Below, piece by piece: positions 1-7,772 of a stretch of DNA of 50,334 nucleotides. The DNA is from JADFRD01 sp964491015 (GTDB lineage: Bacteria; Fidelibacterota; Marinisomatia; Marinisomatales; TCS55): positions 1 through 50,334 of the forward strand of contig CAZBEY010000007.1 of the NCBI GenBank assembly GCA_964491015.1, in the 5' to 3' direction. Numbering within the stretch: position 1 is the stretch's first letter; every line of letters starts with the position of its first letter. A model generated the notes under the pieces. The model was not told the DNA's origin. It made no database searches and was given only the letters and a program-made list of their open reading frames with translations. The position numbers and the translations under genes were made by a program.

Positions 1-54
1 CTCGTTGGGCTCATAACCCAGAGGTCACAGGTTCAAATCCTGTCCCCGCTACCA
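1..54 (+). tRNA. tRNA-Met (CAT), 3' part
   Basis: The window opens inside a tRNA. An anticodon stem TTGGG/CCCAG closes the loop CTCATAA, giving anticodon CAT. It is followed by a T arm ACAGG-TTCAAAT-CCTGT, the acceptor strand CCCCGCT, discriminator A and an encoded CCA ending at 54. The D arm and 5' acceptor strand lie outside the window, so initiator and elongator tRNA-Met cannot be told apart with certainty. A terminator follows directly. Confidence 0.93.
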
Positions 55-59
55 ACGAC

Positions 60-98
60 AAACCCTGGTTTCTCGATGAGAGACTGGGGTTTTTTCAT
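60..98 (+). terminator. Rho-independent terminator of the tRNA
   Basis: An imperfect stem of about 15 positions (AAACCC..GGTTTCTC against GAGAGAC..GGGGTTT) with a GAT loop is followed by a run of T. It starts six bases after the CCA end, so it most likely ends the tRNA transcript. Confidence 0.8.
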
Positions 99-308
99 CT
101 ATAAAGGAGAGTTGTTTCATGTAGAACAATGTAGTAGCACGGATCAAATGTGTTCACTGTCTGCCATCGTCCTATTGGGACTCTATGGAACGTATTCCTG
201 CAATAATATTTTTCAACGGAAATCAAATTCTACAACTATATTAAAAGCGAATTCTAATACCATCAATATAGGAATGATTATGGATAGATTGGGAAATATG
301 ACTGCTAC

Positions 309-1217
309 ATGGGTAAAATATGGGTTCAAGTTAAAAATACAGTAAAAAAGAAAACAATTTTCAATCATTTGAAAGGAACCAGACCTTATGGATTTTATCC
401 TCTTATTGGAAGCAAGATCCGTGTAGGAGTTGTCGATTTTGACCATGGAGACCCTTTCCCCGCAATCCAATTTGTGCAAATAGCTGAACATTATGGAATT
501 ACAACCTACATTGAGAGAAGTAAGTCAAAGGGTTATCATGTTTGGTTGTTTTTCCCGACTAAAGGAGTATCTGCAAGAAAGGTCCGTCTTGTGATAAACC
601 ATATACTCGATGAAATTGAATCACCAGATACTGAAGTATTTCCCAAGCAGGCTTATTTAGAAGGAAAAGGGTATTATGGCAATTTTATAAACGCTCCACT
701 ATTTGGAAAGTTGGTATTTATTGGAAAAACGGTCTTTATTACCCCAGATGCCAACCTTAAACCTTATCCTGATCAATGGAATTTTCTGGAATCAGTAGAT
801 AAAATTGAAGAAAAACTTCTTGATGACATTATTGGTCTAAATGAGCTCAATAATAATTCAGGATTCAATAATACGATGGAGCAATCAAAGAAAAGAAGAA
901 ATCCAGGTTACGGTTTGCCAGTTTGTATTCGGACTATTTTACAGAATGGCGTCGAATTTAATCAACGAGTGGCAACCTTTAGAATTGCTGTTCATCTTAA
1001 AAGGGTGGATTTACCATTGGATTGCACTATTGCTGCATTGATGGAATGGAAGAGAATGAATAAGCCCGTCAACAATAAACAACTTATTACTATCCAAGAG
1101 ATTATTGATCGGGTAGAGTGGGCATATAAAAAAGAATACATGGGGTATGGATGTCAGGAAAAAATAATTCAATCGTTTTGTGATTCTGGTTGTCCGATAA
1201 ATTCTAAATGTAACTGA
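309..1217 (+). CDS. Archaeo-eukaryotic primase (AEP)-like protein, TOTE/plasmid-primase type
   Basis: A 302-residue protein with the AEP catalytic signature: motif I VVDFD (D43, D45) and motif II SKSKGYHVW (H77), preceded by the GFYPL segment that begins this domain in TOTE conflict-system and mobile-element primases. The C-terminal third (about 200-302) resembles the PriCT-like tail of these primases, with LPVCI at 206 and cysteines at 282, 291, 295 and 301 that could hold a metal or FeS cluster. AEP proteins make primers or extend DNA in replication, repair or mobile elements. No helicase, nuclease or integrase partner is next to it; it stands alone between a tRNA and two toxin-antitoxin pairs. 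The domain begins within about 20 residues of the ATG, and the first codons coincide with a 27-bp repeat that recurs near 39.28 kb, so the 5' end may be a recombination junction and the gene truncated. Family call is from motifs; the exact subfamily is uncertain. Confidence 0.7.
   Translation: MGKIWVQVKNTVKKKTIFNHLKGTRPYGFYPLIGSKIRVGVVDFDHGDPFPAIQFVQIAEHYGITTYIERSKSKGYHVWLFFPTKGVSARKVRLVINHILDEIESPDTEVFPKQAYLEGKGYYGNFINAPLFGKLVFIGKTVFITPDANLKPYPDQWNFLESVDKIEEKLLDDIIGLNELNNNSGFNNTMEQSKKRRNPGYGLPVCIRTILQNGVEFNQRVATFRIAVHLKRVDLPLDCTIAALMEWKRMNKPVNNKQLITIQEIIDRVEWAYKKEYMGYGCQEKIIQSFCDSGCPINSKCN
312..338 (+). repeat. 27-bp direct repeat, copy 1
   Basis: Positions 312-338 are identical over 27 bases to 39277-39303, in the same orientation. 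The flanks do not match (G versus A before, A versus G after). This copy overlaps codons 2-10 of the primase-like gene; the other is non-coding. A match of this length is far beyond chance in 50 kb. It may mark the ends of an island or belong to a dispersed repeat. Confidence 0.85.
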
Positions 1218-1389
1218 TGATGGTATTTTTAGTCACCAAATTATTATTCTCAGGTACACAGGGATTAATATAATCATGGGATTATTATTTCCATAAATCA
1301 TAAATAAAATTAGTAAAAATTACCTTGAAACATAAATATTTATAAGTTAATATTAATGCAGTAACCCCCAAATATAAGGGTGAAATAAC

Positions 1390-2214
1390 ATGAATAATAA
1401 CAAAATACGATCGCTTTCACCAACAGAAGCAAAAATTATTCTAAGCCTTGAATGGGATAATCGTTTTTTAGTAACCAGGGGTGAGATTATACATATTCTT
1501 GGGGGGAATGATAAATTAGCAGATAAAGTCATTCAAACTCTACGCACTAAAAGGTGGCTTGAACAAATAAAACGGGGACATTATCTATTAATCCCTGCCA
1601 ATCGAGGACCTGAAGGTATTCCTGAGGCAAATTTATTACTCATTGGAAGCAAACTTATCAGTCCATATTATTTTGGATATTCAACAGCAGCTTCATACCA
1701 CAATCTTACTACGCAAATAAGGAATACTATTTGGATTGTAACTCAAAAATCGAGAAGACCAATTTCCTTTCGCAATGTTATATTTAATTTTGTTCATTTA
1801 TCCGAGAGGAAGTTTTTTGGCTTTCAAAAAATGAAAATATTTGACGCTCATTTATATATGCCGGATATTGAGAAAACAGTCCTGGATTGTATTGATAAAA
1901 TGGAAAAATCTGGTGGTGTCGGAGAAGTCACACATATTATAGCCAGTGCATCAAAAAAAATTAATTGGGGAAAATTAATCGATTACGCTTTAAAAATGGA
2001 ATCTACTTCATTACTTCAACGTTTTGGATACCTTGCCGATCGCTCGGGAGTGAAAATTCCTCAAAAATTTCGAAGAAGAATTCATTCAAGGTTGTGTAAA
2101 AACACGAGATCTTTTCTTGCTTCTTCACGTATTTGGGGAGAAAAAGCAATGTTTAATTCAGATTGGCAACTATTAGTCAATGTGCCTGACAGTGAAATTT
2201 TATCTGAAATATAA
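1390..2214 (+). CDS. abiEi: AbiEi-family antitoxin / transcriptional regulator
   Basis: A 274-residue protein with an N-terminal winged-helix region (about 10-75; the segment around TLRTKRWLEQIKRGHYLLIP is typical) followed by the AbiEi antitoxin core, including YYFGYSTAASYH and the later DIEKTVLDCID segment. It lies 28 bases upstream of a nucleotidyltransferase toxin, the standard abiE order. In the family, AbiEi represses the operon and neutralises AbiEii (type IV toxin-antitoxin, some giving phage resistance by abortive infection). The start has a purine-rich AAGGGTG 8 bases upstream. A 12-bp palindrome ATAAATATTTAT at 1332-1343 lies in the presumed promoter. Confidence 0.88.
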   Translation: MNNNKIRSLSPTEAKIILSLEWDNRFLVTRGEIIHILGGNDKLADKVIQTLRTKRWLEQIKRGHYLLIPANRGPEGIPEANLLLIGSKLISPYYFGYSTAASYHNLTTQIRNTIWIVTQKSRRPISFRNVIFNFVHLSERKFFGFQKMKIFDAHLYMPDIEKTVLDCIDKMEKSGGVGEVTHIIASASKKINWGKLIDYALKMESTSLLQRFGYLADRSGVKIPQKFRRRIHSRLCKNTRSFLASSRIWGEKAMFNSDWQLLVNVPDSEILSEI

Positions 2215-2242
2215 TTTTTATGAGCAATCGTAAGTAAAGTAA

Positions 2243-3148
2243 ATGCTTGATTTAAAAACCGTTGATTTATTTGCATTTCGGAGTGGTATTGTAGACCGTA
2301 CCATCGTTGAACGTGAAATCATCCTTACTTACGTCTTAAAAATTCTAAATGAGAAAAATTTACTCGATCGACTTGCTTTTAAGGGTGGAACGTGTATTCG
2401 TAAGGTATACCTTGGCTCATCGGGACGATTTTCAATGGATTTGGATTTTTCTGCAAAGGAGGCAATAGACCCAGAGGATGCCATACTCGATCTTATGGAC
2501 GTTTTTAATGCAGAGTATTATGGTATTTCCTTCCATTTGGATGATGAGTGGCGCATGACGCAGAATGGACTTTCATTTACTGTTGAACCATCCTATTCAC
2601 ATGCTTGGAATGATTCTGGAGGTTTCCAGCTTCAGGTGAGTCTCCGAGAATTACCGACGTTGGATATCGAAAATAAACCGCTATTACCTCAATCATATTA
2701 TAATGATATGGAGTTTAACCCACCCTCTATACAATGTCTCAATATTGTTGAAGTGTTAGCAGAAAAGATACGTGCGGCATATCAGCGTGCTAAAGTACGG
2801 GATCTTTATGATCTCTATTATTATTCAAGTAAACCCTATAATCGATCCCTAGTTAGAACTTTAACTGTCATCAAATTATGGCAGGTAAATGATCCGTTCA
2901 ATCCAGCTAAATTTTTAGAAAGATTGCAATCGGAATCCTATGATTGGAATGATCTGAAATCCTTGGTGAACAAGAATATAGAAATAAATGAAACCGACAT
3001 TATTAATAAAACCGTTGCCGCTTATTCTTTTTTACAAGAGCTTGAAGACGAAGAAATATTACTAGTCGAGGATGCCTCAGGCCATCGTCTTCAATCGCTG
3101 CACAAGAGTCTTATTCAAAAATGCAGGTTGCTGAATGTTAAAGAGTAG
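2243..3148 (+). CDS. abiEii: AbiEii-family nucleotidyltransferase toxin
   Basis: A 301-residue protein with the AbiEii/MenT-type nucleotidyltransferase signature: KGGTCIRK (G48, G49, T50) then RFSMDLDFS (D66, D68), and the second conserved block EVLAEKIRAAYQRAKVRDLYD (K175, K184, D187, D190). Characterised family members transfer nucleotides to tRNA acceptor stems and stop growth; the substrate here is not known. All catalytic positions look intact, so it is probably active. It follows abiEi closely and presumably shares its transcript. Confidence 0.9.
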   Translation: MLDLKTVDLFAFRSGIVDRTIVEREIILTYVLKILNEKNLLDRLAFKGGTCIRKVYLGSSGRFSMDLDFSAKEAIDPEDAILDLMDVFNAEYYGISFHLDDEWRMTQNGLSFTVEPSYSHAWNDSGGFQLQVSLRELPTLDIENKPLLPQSYYNDMEFNPPSIQCLNIVEVLAEKIRAAYQRAKVRDLYDLYYYSSKPYNRSLVRTLTVIKLWQVNDPFNPAKFLERLQSESYDWNDLKSLVNKNIEINETDIINKTVAAYSFLQELEDEEILLVEDASGHRLQSLHKSLIQKCRLLNVKE

Positions 3149-3458
3149 TATAAAATTTTACTACTCTAGCGTGTTTCCTGATAGATTATAAATACTGATA
3201 TTCGATTTTAGTAGATTATAAGATGTTTCATTATTTTTCGTGTAAATGGGGTATTAAGCTATTACTGGGAAAAATCATGTAATCTCAAAAGTAGAATCTT
3301 GAGTATAATTTCAAGGGATTTGGCACACAAATGGCATAACTAATTGTAACTCTCAATATTATTGTAACAGCCGCGGTTTGTATAACCGTGAAATTGGACT
3401 TATTTTAAAAAAATGCACGGTGATTCATAATGAATAAATTATATCTTAATTCATACTT

Positions 3459-3475
3459 GTTCCCAAAATGGGAAC
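3459..3475. promoter_or_regulatory. Candidate HigA operator 1
   Basis: Perfect inverted repeat GTTCCCA-AAA-TGGGAAC (7-bp arms, 3-bp centre), ending 26 bases before the higB ATG. HigA antitoxins usually repress their own operon by binding such dyads. The assignment is from position and symmetry. Confidence 0.6.
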
Positions 3476-3498
3476 TTATGTAAATTCGTGTTACATAA
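3476..3498. promoter_or_regulatory. Candidate HigA operator 2 / leader hairpin
   Basis: Perfect inverted repeat TTATGTAA-N7-TTACATAA, directly abutting the first dyad and ending three bases before the higB start. It could be a second operator site or, in RNA, a hairpin masking the ribosome-binding region of the toxin gene. Confidence 0.5.
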
Positions 3499-3501
3499 AG
3501 C

Positions 3502-3795
3502 ATGAGAGTTATTGCGATTAAACCCTTAAGAGAATTCTGGAAAAAATATCATGATGCTGAGATCCCCATTAGGGCTTGGTATACAGAAGTAAAAGCTGCA
3601 AAATGGAGAAAACAGAATGATATTAAAGAGAAATATAGGTCAGTTAGCATTATTGCTAATAATAGGGCGGTATTTAACATTTTGGGGAATAAATACAGAT
3701 TAGTCTTTGCTACAAAATATGATTTCCAAATTGTATATGTAAGGTTTATTGGAACTCATAAGCAGTATGATAAAATAAATGCAAAGGAGATTTAG
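3502..3795 (+). CDS. higB: HigB-type mRNA interferase toxin
   Basis: A 97-residue basic protein matching the HigB toxin family with RelE-like fold: N-terminal LREFWKKYHDAEIPIRAW, central NNRAVFNILGNKYRLVF, and C-terminal VYVRFIGTHKQYDKI ending in the usual THxxYDKI block. Family members cleave mRNA on the ribosome. It is followed after two bases by a HigA antitoxin, the toxin-first order typical of higBA. No obvious Shine-Dalgarno is seen, and dyad 3476-3498 covers the upstream region, which may limit toxin translation. Confidence 0.92.
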   Translation: MRVIAIKPLREFWKKYHDAEIPIRAWYTEVKAAKWRKQNDIKEKYRSVSIIANNRAVFNILGNKYRLVFATKYDFQIVYVRFIGTHKQYDKINAKEI

Positions 3796-3797
3796 AA

Positions 3798-4148
3798 ATG
3801 TATATTAAACCCATTAAAAATGAAAAAGATTATGAAGCAACATTGGATCAAATTAAAAAACTTTGGAACTCAAAAATGGGATCACCTGAAGGAGATATTC
3901 TCGAAGTTCTAACCATACTGATTGCGGACTATGAAAAAAAGCATTATGATATATTGCCTCCCGGGCCGATTGGTGCAATTCGATTCCGCATGGAACAGTT
4001 TGGAATGAAGCAAAAAGATTTAGGGGCATTGATAGGCGGTCCTAATAGAGCTTCAGAATTGCTTCACGGTAAAAGAAAATTAACTGTAAAAATGATTAAC
4101 ATCTTACGTGAGAAATTAAATATACCCGCTGAGTCATTATTGGGATAA
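3798..4148 (+). CDS. higA: HigA-type antitoxin with HTH domain
   Basis: A 116-residue protein of the long HigA type. The N-terminal region (about 1-60, YIKPIKNEKDYEATLDQI) is the typical toxin-binding part, and the C-terminal half carries an XRE-like helix-turn-helix (about 63-113; MKQKDLGALIGGPNRASELL). It would neutralise HigB and repress the operon through the dyads upstream of higB. AAGGAG lies just upstream of its ATG, so it should be translated better than the toxin. Confidence 0.92.
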   Translation: MYIKPIKNEKDYEATLDQIKKLWNSKMGSPEGDILEVLTILIADYEKKHYDILPPGPIGAIRFRMEQFGMKQKDLGALIGGPNRASELLHGKRKLTVKMINILREKLNIPAESLLG

Positions 4149-4887
4149 TAGTGAAAACTGGTGTAATGCCAAATTCTTTGTGTTCACTGTCATAGCAATC
4201 ATTTTAGTTAAAAAAACCATTATGGCAGTTAAAGGCATATAAAACACCTATATTAGATTTTTTAGAAAGGATCAGCCATTATAGATTGATCGAATAACTC
4301 AAGTAATATGTGCGGTTATGGGATCTCATCAAAAGGTGGGTACCCAAGGAATGATCCCACTCTATTATTAAGATAATTAACAGAACCTGAGATAACACTG
4401 TATAAGCTAATACTACTTTCATGATTTTTCGTTTTTTAACTTTTAGCTTTAAACTGCGCCCCTATGCCAGAAATCCAACGGAATATTTAACTACCAAGGG
4501 AGAGTTTACCTTTATCAGTAGAAATAATAATCCTGAAATGATCAAATGTGATTTCACTAATTACTATTAATAATAACGCATTACGTTAATTAGTACAATT
4601 TGAACTATTTATGATGCATTTTTAATGTATAAAATTGGATATTTAAAGGGTGATTTATTGACGACAAAGTTCTATTTTCGTCACCCCAATCATTCGTAAA
4701 TTATCAATGGTTGAATTTCGTTTAATTTCCTATTCGGAATTATCAAATTAATTAATATCAGTATCATTGGAAAAACATAGATGTCGGCATCGTCAAATGG
4801 AAATGAAGTGATGAAAATAATAATTTTTTCAGAGATAATTTTCACAAACACTACCGAAACGGAGCAGATCTTCGCCTGTCTGAGGTA
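4149..4887. other. Long intergenic region after HigBA
   Basis: 739 AT-rich bases with no credible reading frame on either strand. It holds a short dyad TGACGA...TCGTCA (about 4658-4682) but no recognisable gene, repeat family or RNA. It forms the junction between the defence-type segment and the VTC operon and may hold the VTC promoter. Confidence 0.5.
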
Positions 4888-5709
4888 ATGGAAAATTTCG
4901 AAGATAAATCCTCAAAAGGATGGACCAATGCACTTTCTCATTTTTCGACCGTTTCCCTCATGGATTTATCACCGGTTGCCAATTTAAATCGTCGTGACAC
5001 CAAGTTTATTTTTAACGAACAAATTTTGTCAGATCTTCTGACAGAGCTGATTCCACACTACTCCATTTTAGAAATTGATTCCCATCGATTGTTTGAGTAC
5101 CAAAACCGTTATTTTGATACCACCGATTTTTTACTTTACATGCAGCACCATAATGGGGTCCGTCCTCGATTTAAAGTACGATTTCGTAAATATGAAACAG
5201 GCACCCAGTTTTTCGAAATCAAGGAAAAGAATAACCAAGGGCGTACAATAAAAAGGCGAATCCTGGCAGATCCCGAATCGGACACGTTTGCGGCCGACCA
5301 AGATGCCTTGGTGTCTTTTATTACCGATCCTATGAGAGAATTGCTGGTTACAGAGTCAACAATCGAAGCGGATCAATTCCTCCGCAGCGTCTTTCTCAAC
5401 TATTCCAGACTAACACTAGTGGACCGGCAGTTCCAGGAACGAATTACCATCGACAGTAATGTCATATCTCGTGCTAATGGAAATTGGAAGGGCTTTCCGG
5501 GTCTGGCAATAGCCGAAGTAAAACAGCAACGCTTTAATCCCAAATCAACCGTTATCAGAGCCATGGGAAAACGATCAATCATATCGACACGGTTCAGCAA
5601 GTACTGCATTGGGATTCACCATCATTTTACTGTAAAATACAATCGTTTCAAACCGCGCCTCCTGCGGATGGATCGTATAATGTCAACAGCAGAAAAGGAA
5701 CTAACCTGA
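4888..5709 (+). CDS. VTC-domain (polyphosphate polymerase-like) protein
   Basis: A 273-residue protein matching the VTC domain, a triphosphate-tunnel fold. Basic and acidic tunnel residues are visible: RRDTKFIF (35-42), QNRYFDT (72-78), RPRFKVRFRKY (92-102), FFEIKEK (108-114), RTIKRR (119-124), and late AIAEVKQQRF. In yeast Vtc4 this fold makes polyphosphate from ATP; bacterial members are mostly uncharacterised. No transmembrane or SPX region is present. The gene is followed after one base by a DUF4956 membrane protein, the usual partner of bacterial VTC proteins, so a membrane-linked complex is likely. The start has GAGG just upstream. Whether it makes polyphosphate here is inference. Confidence 0.87.
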   Translation: MENFEDKSSKGWTNALSHFSTVSLMDLSPVANLNRRDTKFIFNEQILSDLLTELIPHYSILEIDSHRLFEYQNRYFDTTDFLLYMQHHNGVRPRFKVRFRKYETGTQFFEIKEKNNQGRTIKRRILADPESDTFAADQDALVSFITDPMRELLVTESTIEADQFLRSVFLNYSRLTLVDRQFQERITIDSNVISRANGNWKGFPGLAIAEVKQQRFNPKSTVIRAMGKRSIISTRFSKYCIGIHHHFTVKYNRFKPRLLRMDRIMSTAEKELT

Positions 5710-5710
5710 T

Positions 5711-6307
5711 ATGGAAACAACTATGAATATATGGACCATCCTGCAGCACTATGGGTTGAACATGATTATCACTTTCATTTTTATCGTCCTGATTTACAAT
5801 CGGTACCGCCGGCAGGAGCAGGGATTAATCTTTACATATTTCATGTTCAATACGATCGTGTTTTTTGTGAGTTTCATGCTCAGCGCCATTACCCTCAGTA
5901 TCGGGTTTGCCTTTGGTCTGTTTGCAATTTTCGGCATTTTGCGCTATCGCACAGAGCCGATACCCACCCGGGAAATGACGTACCTATTCGGCGCTATTAC
6001 TTTAGGGCTGATCAACGGTTTAGCCCCAAGCAATTTCATTTTATCTGTAATTGTTGTACCGAATATCGCTATCATCGTTTTGGCTTTTATTCTTGAATAT
6101 TTTCTAGGGAAACACGCTCTTTTAGACAAGCTTATCATCTACGAGAAAATCGAAAATATCAAACCAGAAAACCGTGAAGCACTATTAGCCGATCTGAAAG
6201 ATCGGACTGGTCTTGACATTGTGAATATAGAAATCTTTCGGGTGGATTTTTTACGTGATACTGCTCGCATACGTATCTTTTATCGGGAAGACCGTTCCTC
6301 CGGCTGA
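5711..6307 (+). CDS. DUF4956 membrane protein
   Basis: A 198-residue protein with about four transmembrane segments in residues 14-130 (for example MIITFIFIVLIY and a long hydrophobic hairpin around 40-75) and a soluble C-terminal part of about 65 residues. The FGLFAIFGILRYRTEPIPTRE segment is characteristic of DUF4956. It lies one base after the VTC gene; the pairing recurs widely in bacteria, but its role is unknown. It could anchor the VTC enzyme or pass its product. A second in-frame ATG at 5723 is possible as start. Confidence 0.87.
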   Translation: METTMNIWTILQHYGLNMIITFIFIVLIYNRYRRQEQGLIFTYFMFNTIVFFVSFMLSAITLSIGFAFGLFAIFGILRYRTEPIPTREMTYLFGAITLGLINGLAPSNFILSVIVVPNIAIIVLAFILEYFLGKHALLDKLIIYEKIENIKPENREALLADLKDRTGLDIVNIEIFRVDFLRDTARIRIFYREDRSSG

Positions 6308-6310
6308 CCC

Positions 6311-6949
6311 TTGACTATCATCCGGTTCATCATTTTCTTATTCCTTTTTTCTTCGTTATTCAGTAGCGATAATTCACGTAAAAACGAACAATGGTCCAGT
6401 GTAGGTGTGGAAAAGGATTTATCCCACAACATTAAAACGGAACTGGAGCTTGAATATCGTCATAAAGAAAATTATTCCGTTATCAAATCCTCCTTCATTG
6501 ATGCTGGGGTGAATTATCAATTTACAGACCATTTGTCTTTATTCAGTGCGGTCCGTTATTACTTCGGTGAAGATACTGACCGGCAGCGTTATTCGATGGG
6601 TGGGTCGACAGAAACTGCCCTCTCGTTCTTTTCCTTTAAATACCGTCTGAAAATCCAGCACGATATTGAGTCTGAAAAAGGCTCATCCAACGAGATTCGC
6701 AATCGTGTTACCATCGATTTTCCAATACACAAGAGAGTAAAACCCTATTTCTCATCCGAAATATTTCATATGAGTATGTCATCAAATTACCAGTTTAACG
6801 AATACCGATTGACCACTGGAGTTCGATTCAAACCAATCAAAGCTCACTCAGTGAAATTGTTTTACACGTACAAAGAAAACGATATCGCTCTTGATAACAT
6901 CGAAATAACGAATATCGCCGGCGTGAAATACGAATACGATTTAAAGTAA
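6311..6949 (+). CDS. DUF2490-type outer-membrane beta-barrel
   Basis: A 212-residue protein with a signal peptide (about 1-19) followed by alternating amphipathic strands such as NIKTELELEYRHK and HLSLFSAVRYYF, ending in a terminal strand with an aromatic residue (KYEYDLK). This matches the DUF2490 family of small barrels. The start is TTG three bases after the stop of the DUF4956 gene, so the three genes form one operon. Function is unknown; a barrel beside VTC/DUF4956 suggests an envelope task. Confidence 0.75.
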   Translation: MTIIRFIIFLFLFSSLFSSDNSRKNEQWSSVGVEKDLSHNIKTELELEYRHKENYSVIKSSFIDAGVNYQFTDHLSLFSAVRYYFGEDTDRQRYSMGGSTETALSFFSFKYRLKIQHDIESEKGSSNEIRNRVTIDFPIHKRVKPYFSSEIFHMSMSSNYQFNEYRLTTGVRFKPIKAHSVKLFYTYKENDIALDNIEITNIAGVKYEYDLK

Positions 6950-6975
6950 AAAATCTATATTCTATAAAATATATT

Positions 6976-7767
6976 TTATGGATTCACCAATATTTCATAT
7001 TGATGAATTTTTAAATTTCCTGATCCATCCACAATTTCATTTCCAAATTCGATTGATACAAGAAATTCTGTTTCCTCTATCAGGTGAGAATTAATTAGCG
7101 CATTTAGAAATTGCTCTAATCGGATTGTTGTAGTGGTCGTAGGATCATGAGGAAGAAACGCTAAATACTCCCAGCCCGGAAAGGTGTGTTTATAAAGATC
7201 ATAACTCATTTCATCAATAATAACAGTTTCAAATTTTTCTCCAGCCGGCATCAGTTGACTATTTGTTAACCAAATCATAATCTCCGCGCTTATTACATTT
7301 TCGCTCGGGATATTTGTGCTCGTAAGCCAAATATCATAAGCAAGGTTGTAAGATCCTGTTGCAGTCAAATCAGAGTCAAGGGTTATATTAACGGATTGGA
7401 CATCGGAAATTTTCAGCGGGAGTGAGTGAGTCGTGCTGGTTGAGCTCCAGGGTTTATGCCCAAATATAATTTCGGGATACGCCTTAACATTGTTTCCCAA
7501 TGATGGCCAAGTCCATTCCCAACCAAATTCATTTTGTTCCTCAGTATTTTTATAAAAAATGCATTGTAAATAATTTGTGATATTTCCTTTACCCCATACA
7601 TTATTCTCTAAAATGTACTCATCAAAAATCACATTTCCCCAATCAGTGCATATGACCGTATCTATTTCAATAGTTAGTTCGGTGAAAGCTTTTTTTTCAT
7701 CTTTTTCCCCACAGTTGATGCATATCCACAATAATGATATTAAAATTATACTGGCTCTTTTATTCAT
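6976..7767 (-). CDS. GH12 endoglucanase-like lipoprotein
   Basis: A 263-residue protein with GH12 landmarks in order: NNVWG (55-59), QC (68-69), VKAYPEIIFG (94-103), YNLAYDIWL (140-148), EIMIWL with the expected nucleophile E162, and EFGNEI with the expected acid/base E244 (usually GTEP in the family). GH12 enzymes cleave beta-1,4 or mixed beta-1,3-1,4 glucan or xyloglucan with retention. The N-terminus MNKRASIILISLLWICINC looks like a lipoprotein signal with Cys19, although the box ICINC is not a perfect match. Last gene of the minus-strand glucan operon, five bases after the GH5 gene. An AT-only 16-bp palindrome at 6964-6979 overlaps its stop and may help end transcription. Confidence 0.82.
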   Translation of the reverse strand: MNKRASIILISLLWICINCGEKDEKKAFTELTIEIDTVICTDWGNVIFDEYILENNVWGKGNITNYLQCIFYKNTEEQNEFGWEWTWPSLGNNVKAYPEIIFGHKPWSSTSTTHSLPLKISDVQSVNITLDSDLTATGSYNLAYDIWLTSTNIPSENVISAEIMIWLTNSQLMPAGEKFETVIIDEMSYDLYKHTFPGWEYLAFLPHDPTTTTTIRLEQFLNALINSHLIEETEFLVSIEFGNEIVDGSGNLKIHQYEILVNP

Positions 7768-7772
7768 GCTTG

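Larger units (their letters stand above)
3149..3501. other. Intergenic region between the AbiE and HigBA pairs
   Basis: 353 bases with no credible gene. The distal end carries two perfect dyads (3459-3475 and 3476-3498) directly ahead of higB. A short dyad around CGGTTTGTATAACCG near 3373 is also present. Nothing else recognised. Confidence 0.6.

Noticed and set aside
113..128. parS-like sequence TGTTTCATGTAGAACA
   Set aside because: It matches a mixed ParB-site consensus at about 14 of 16 positions but lacks the central CACGTG symmetry, and no ParB gene is near.
149..161. 13-base match TGTGTTCACTGTC with about 4189-4201
   Set aside because: Matches of this length are expected by chance in 50 kb.
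76..345. 89-codon frame after the tRNA
   Set aside because: It begins inside the terminator, has no family look and ends across the primase start; not taken as a gene.
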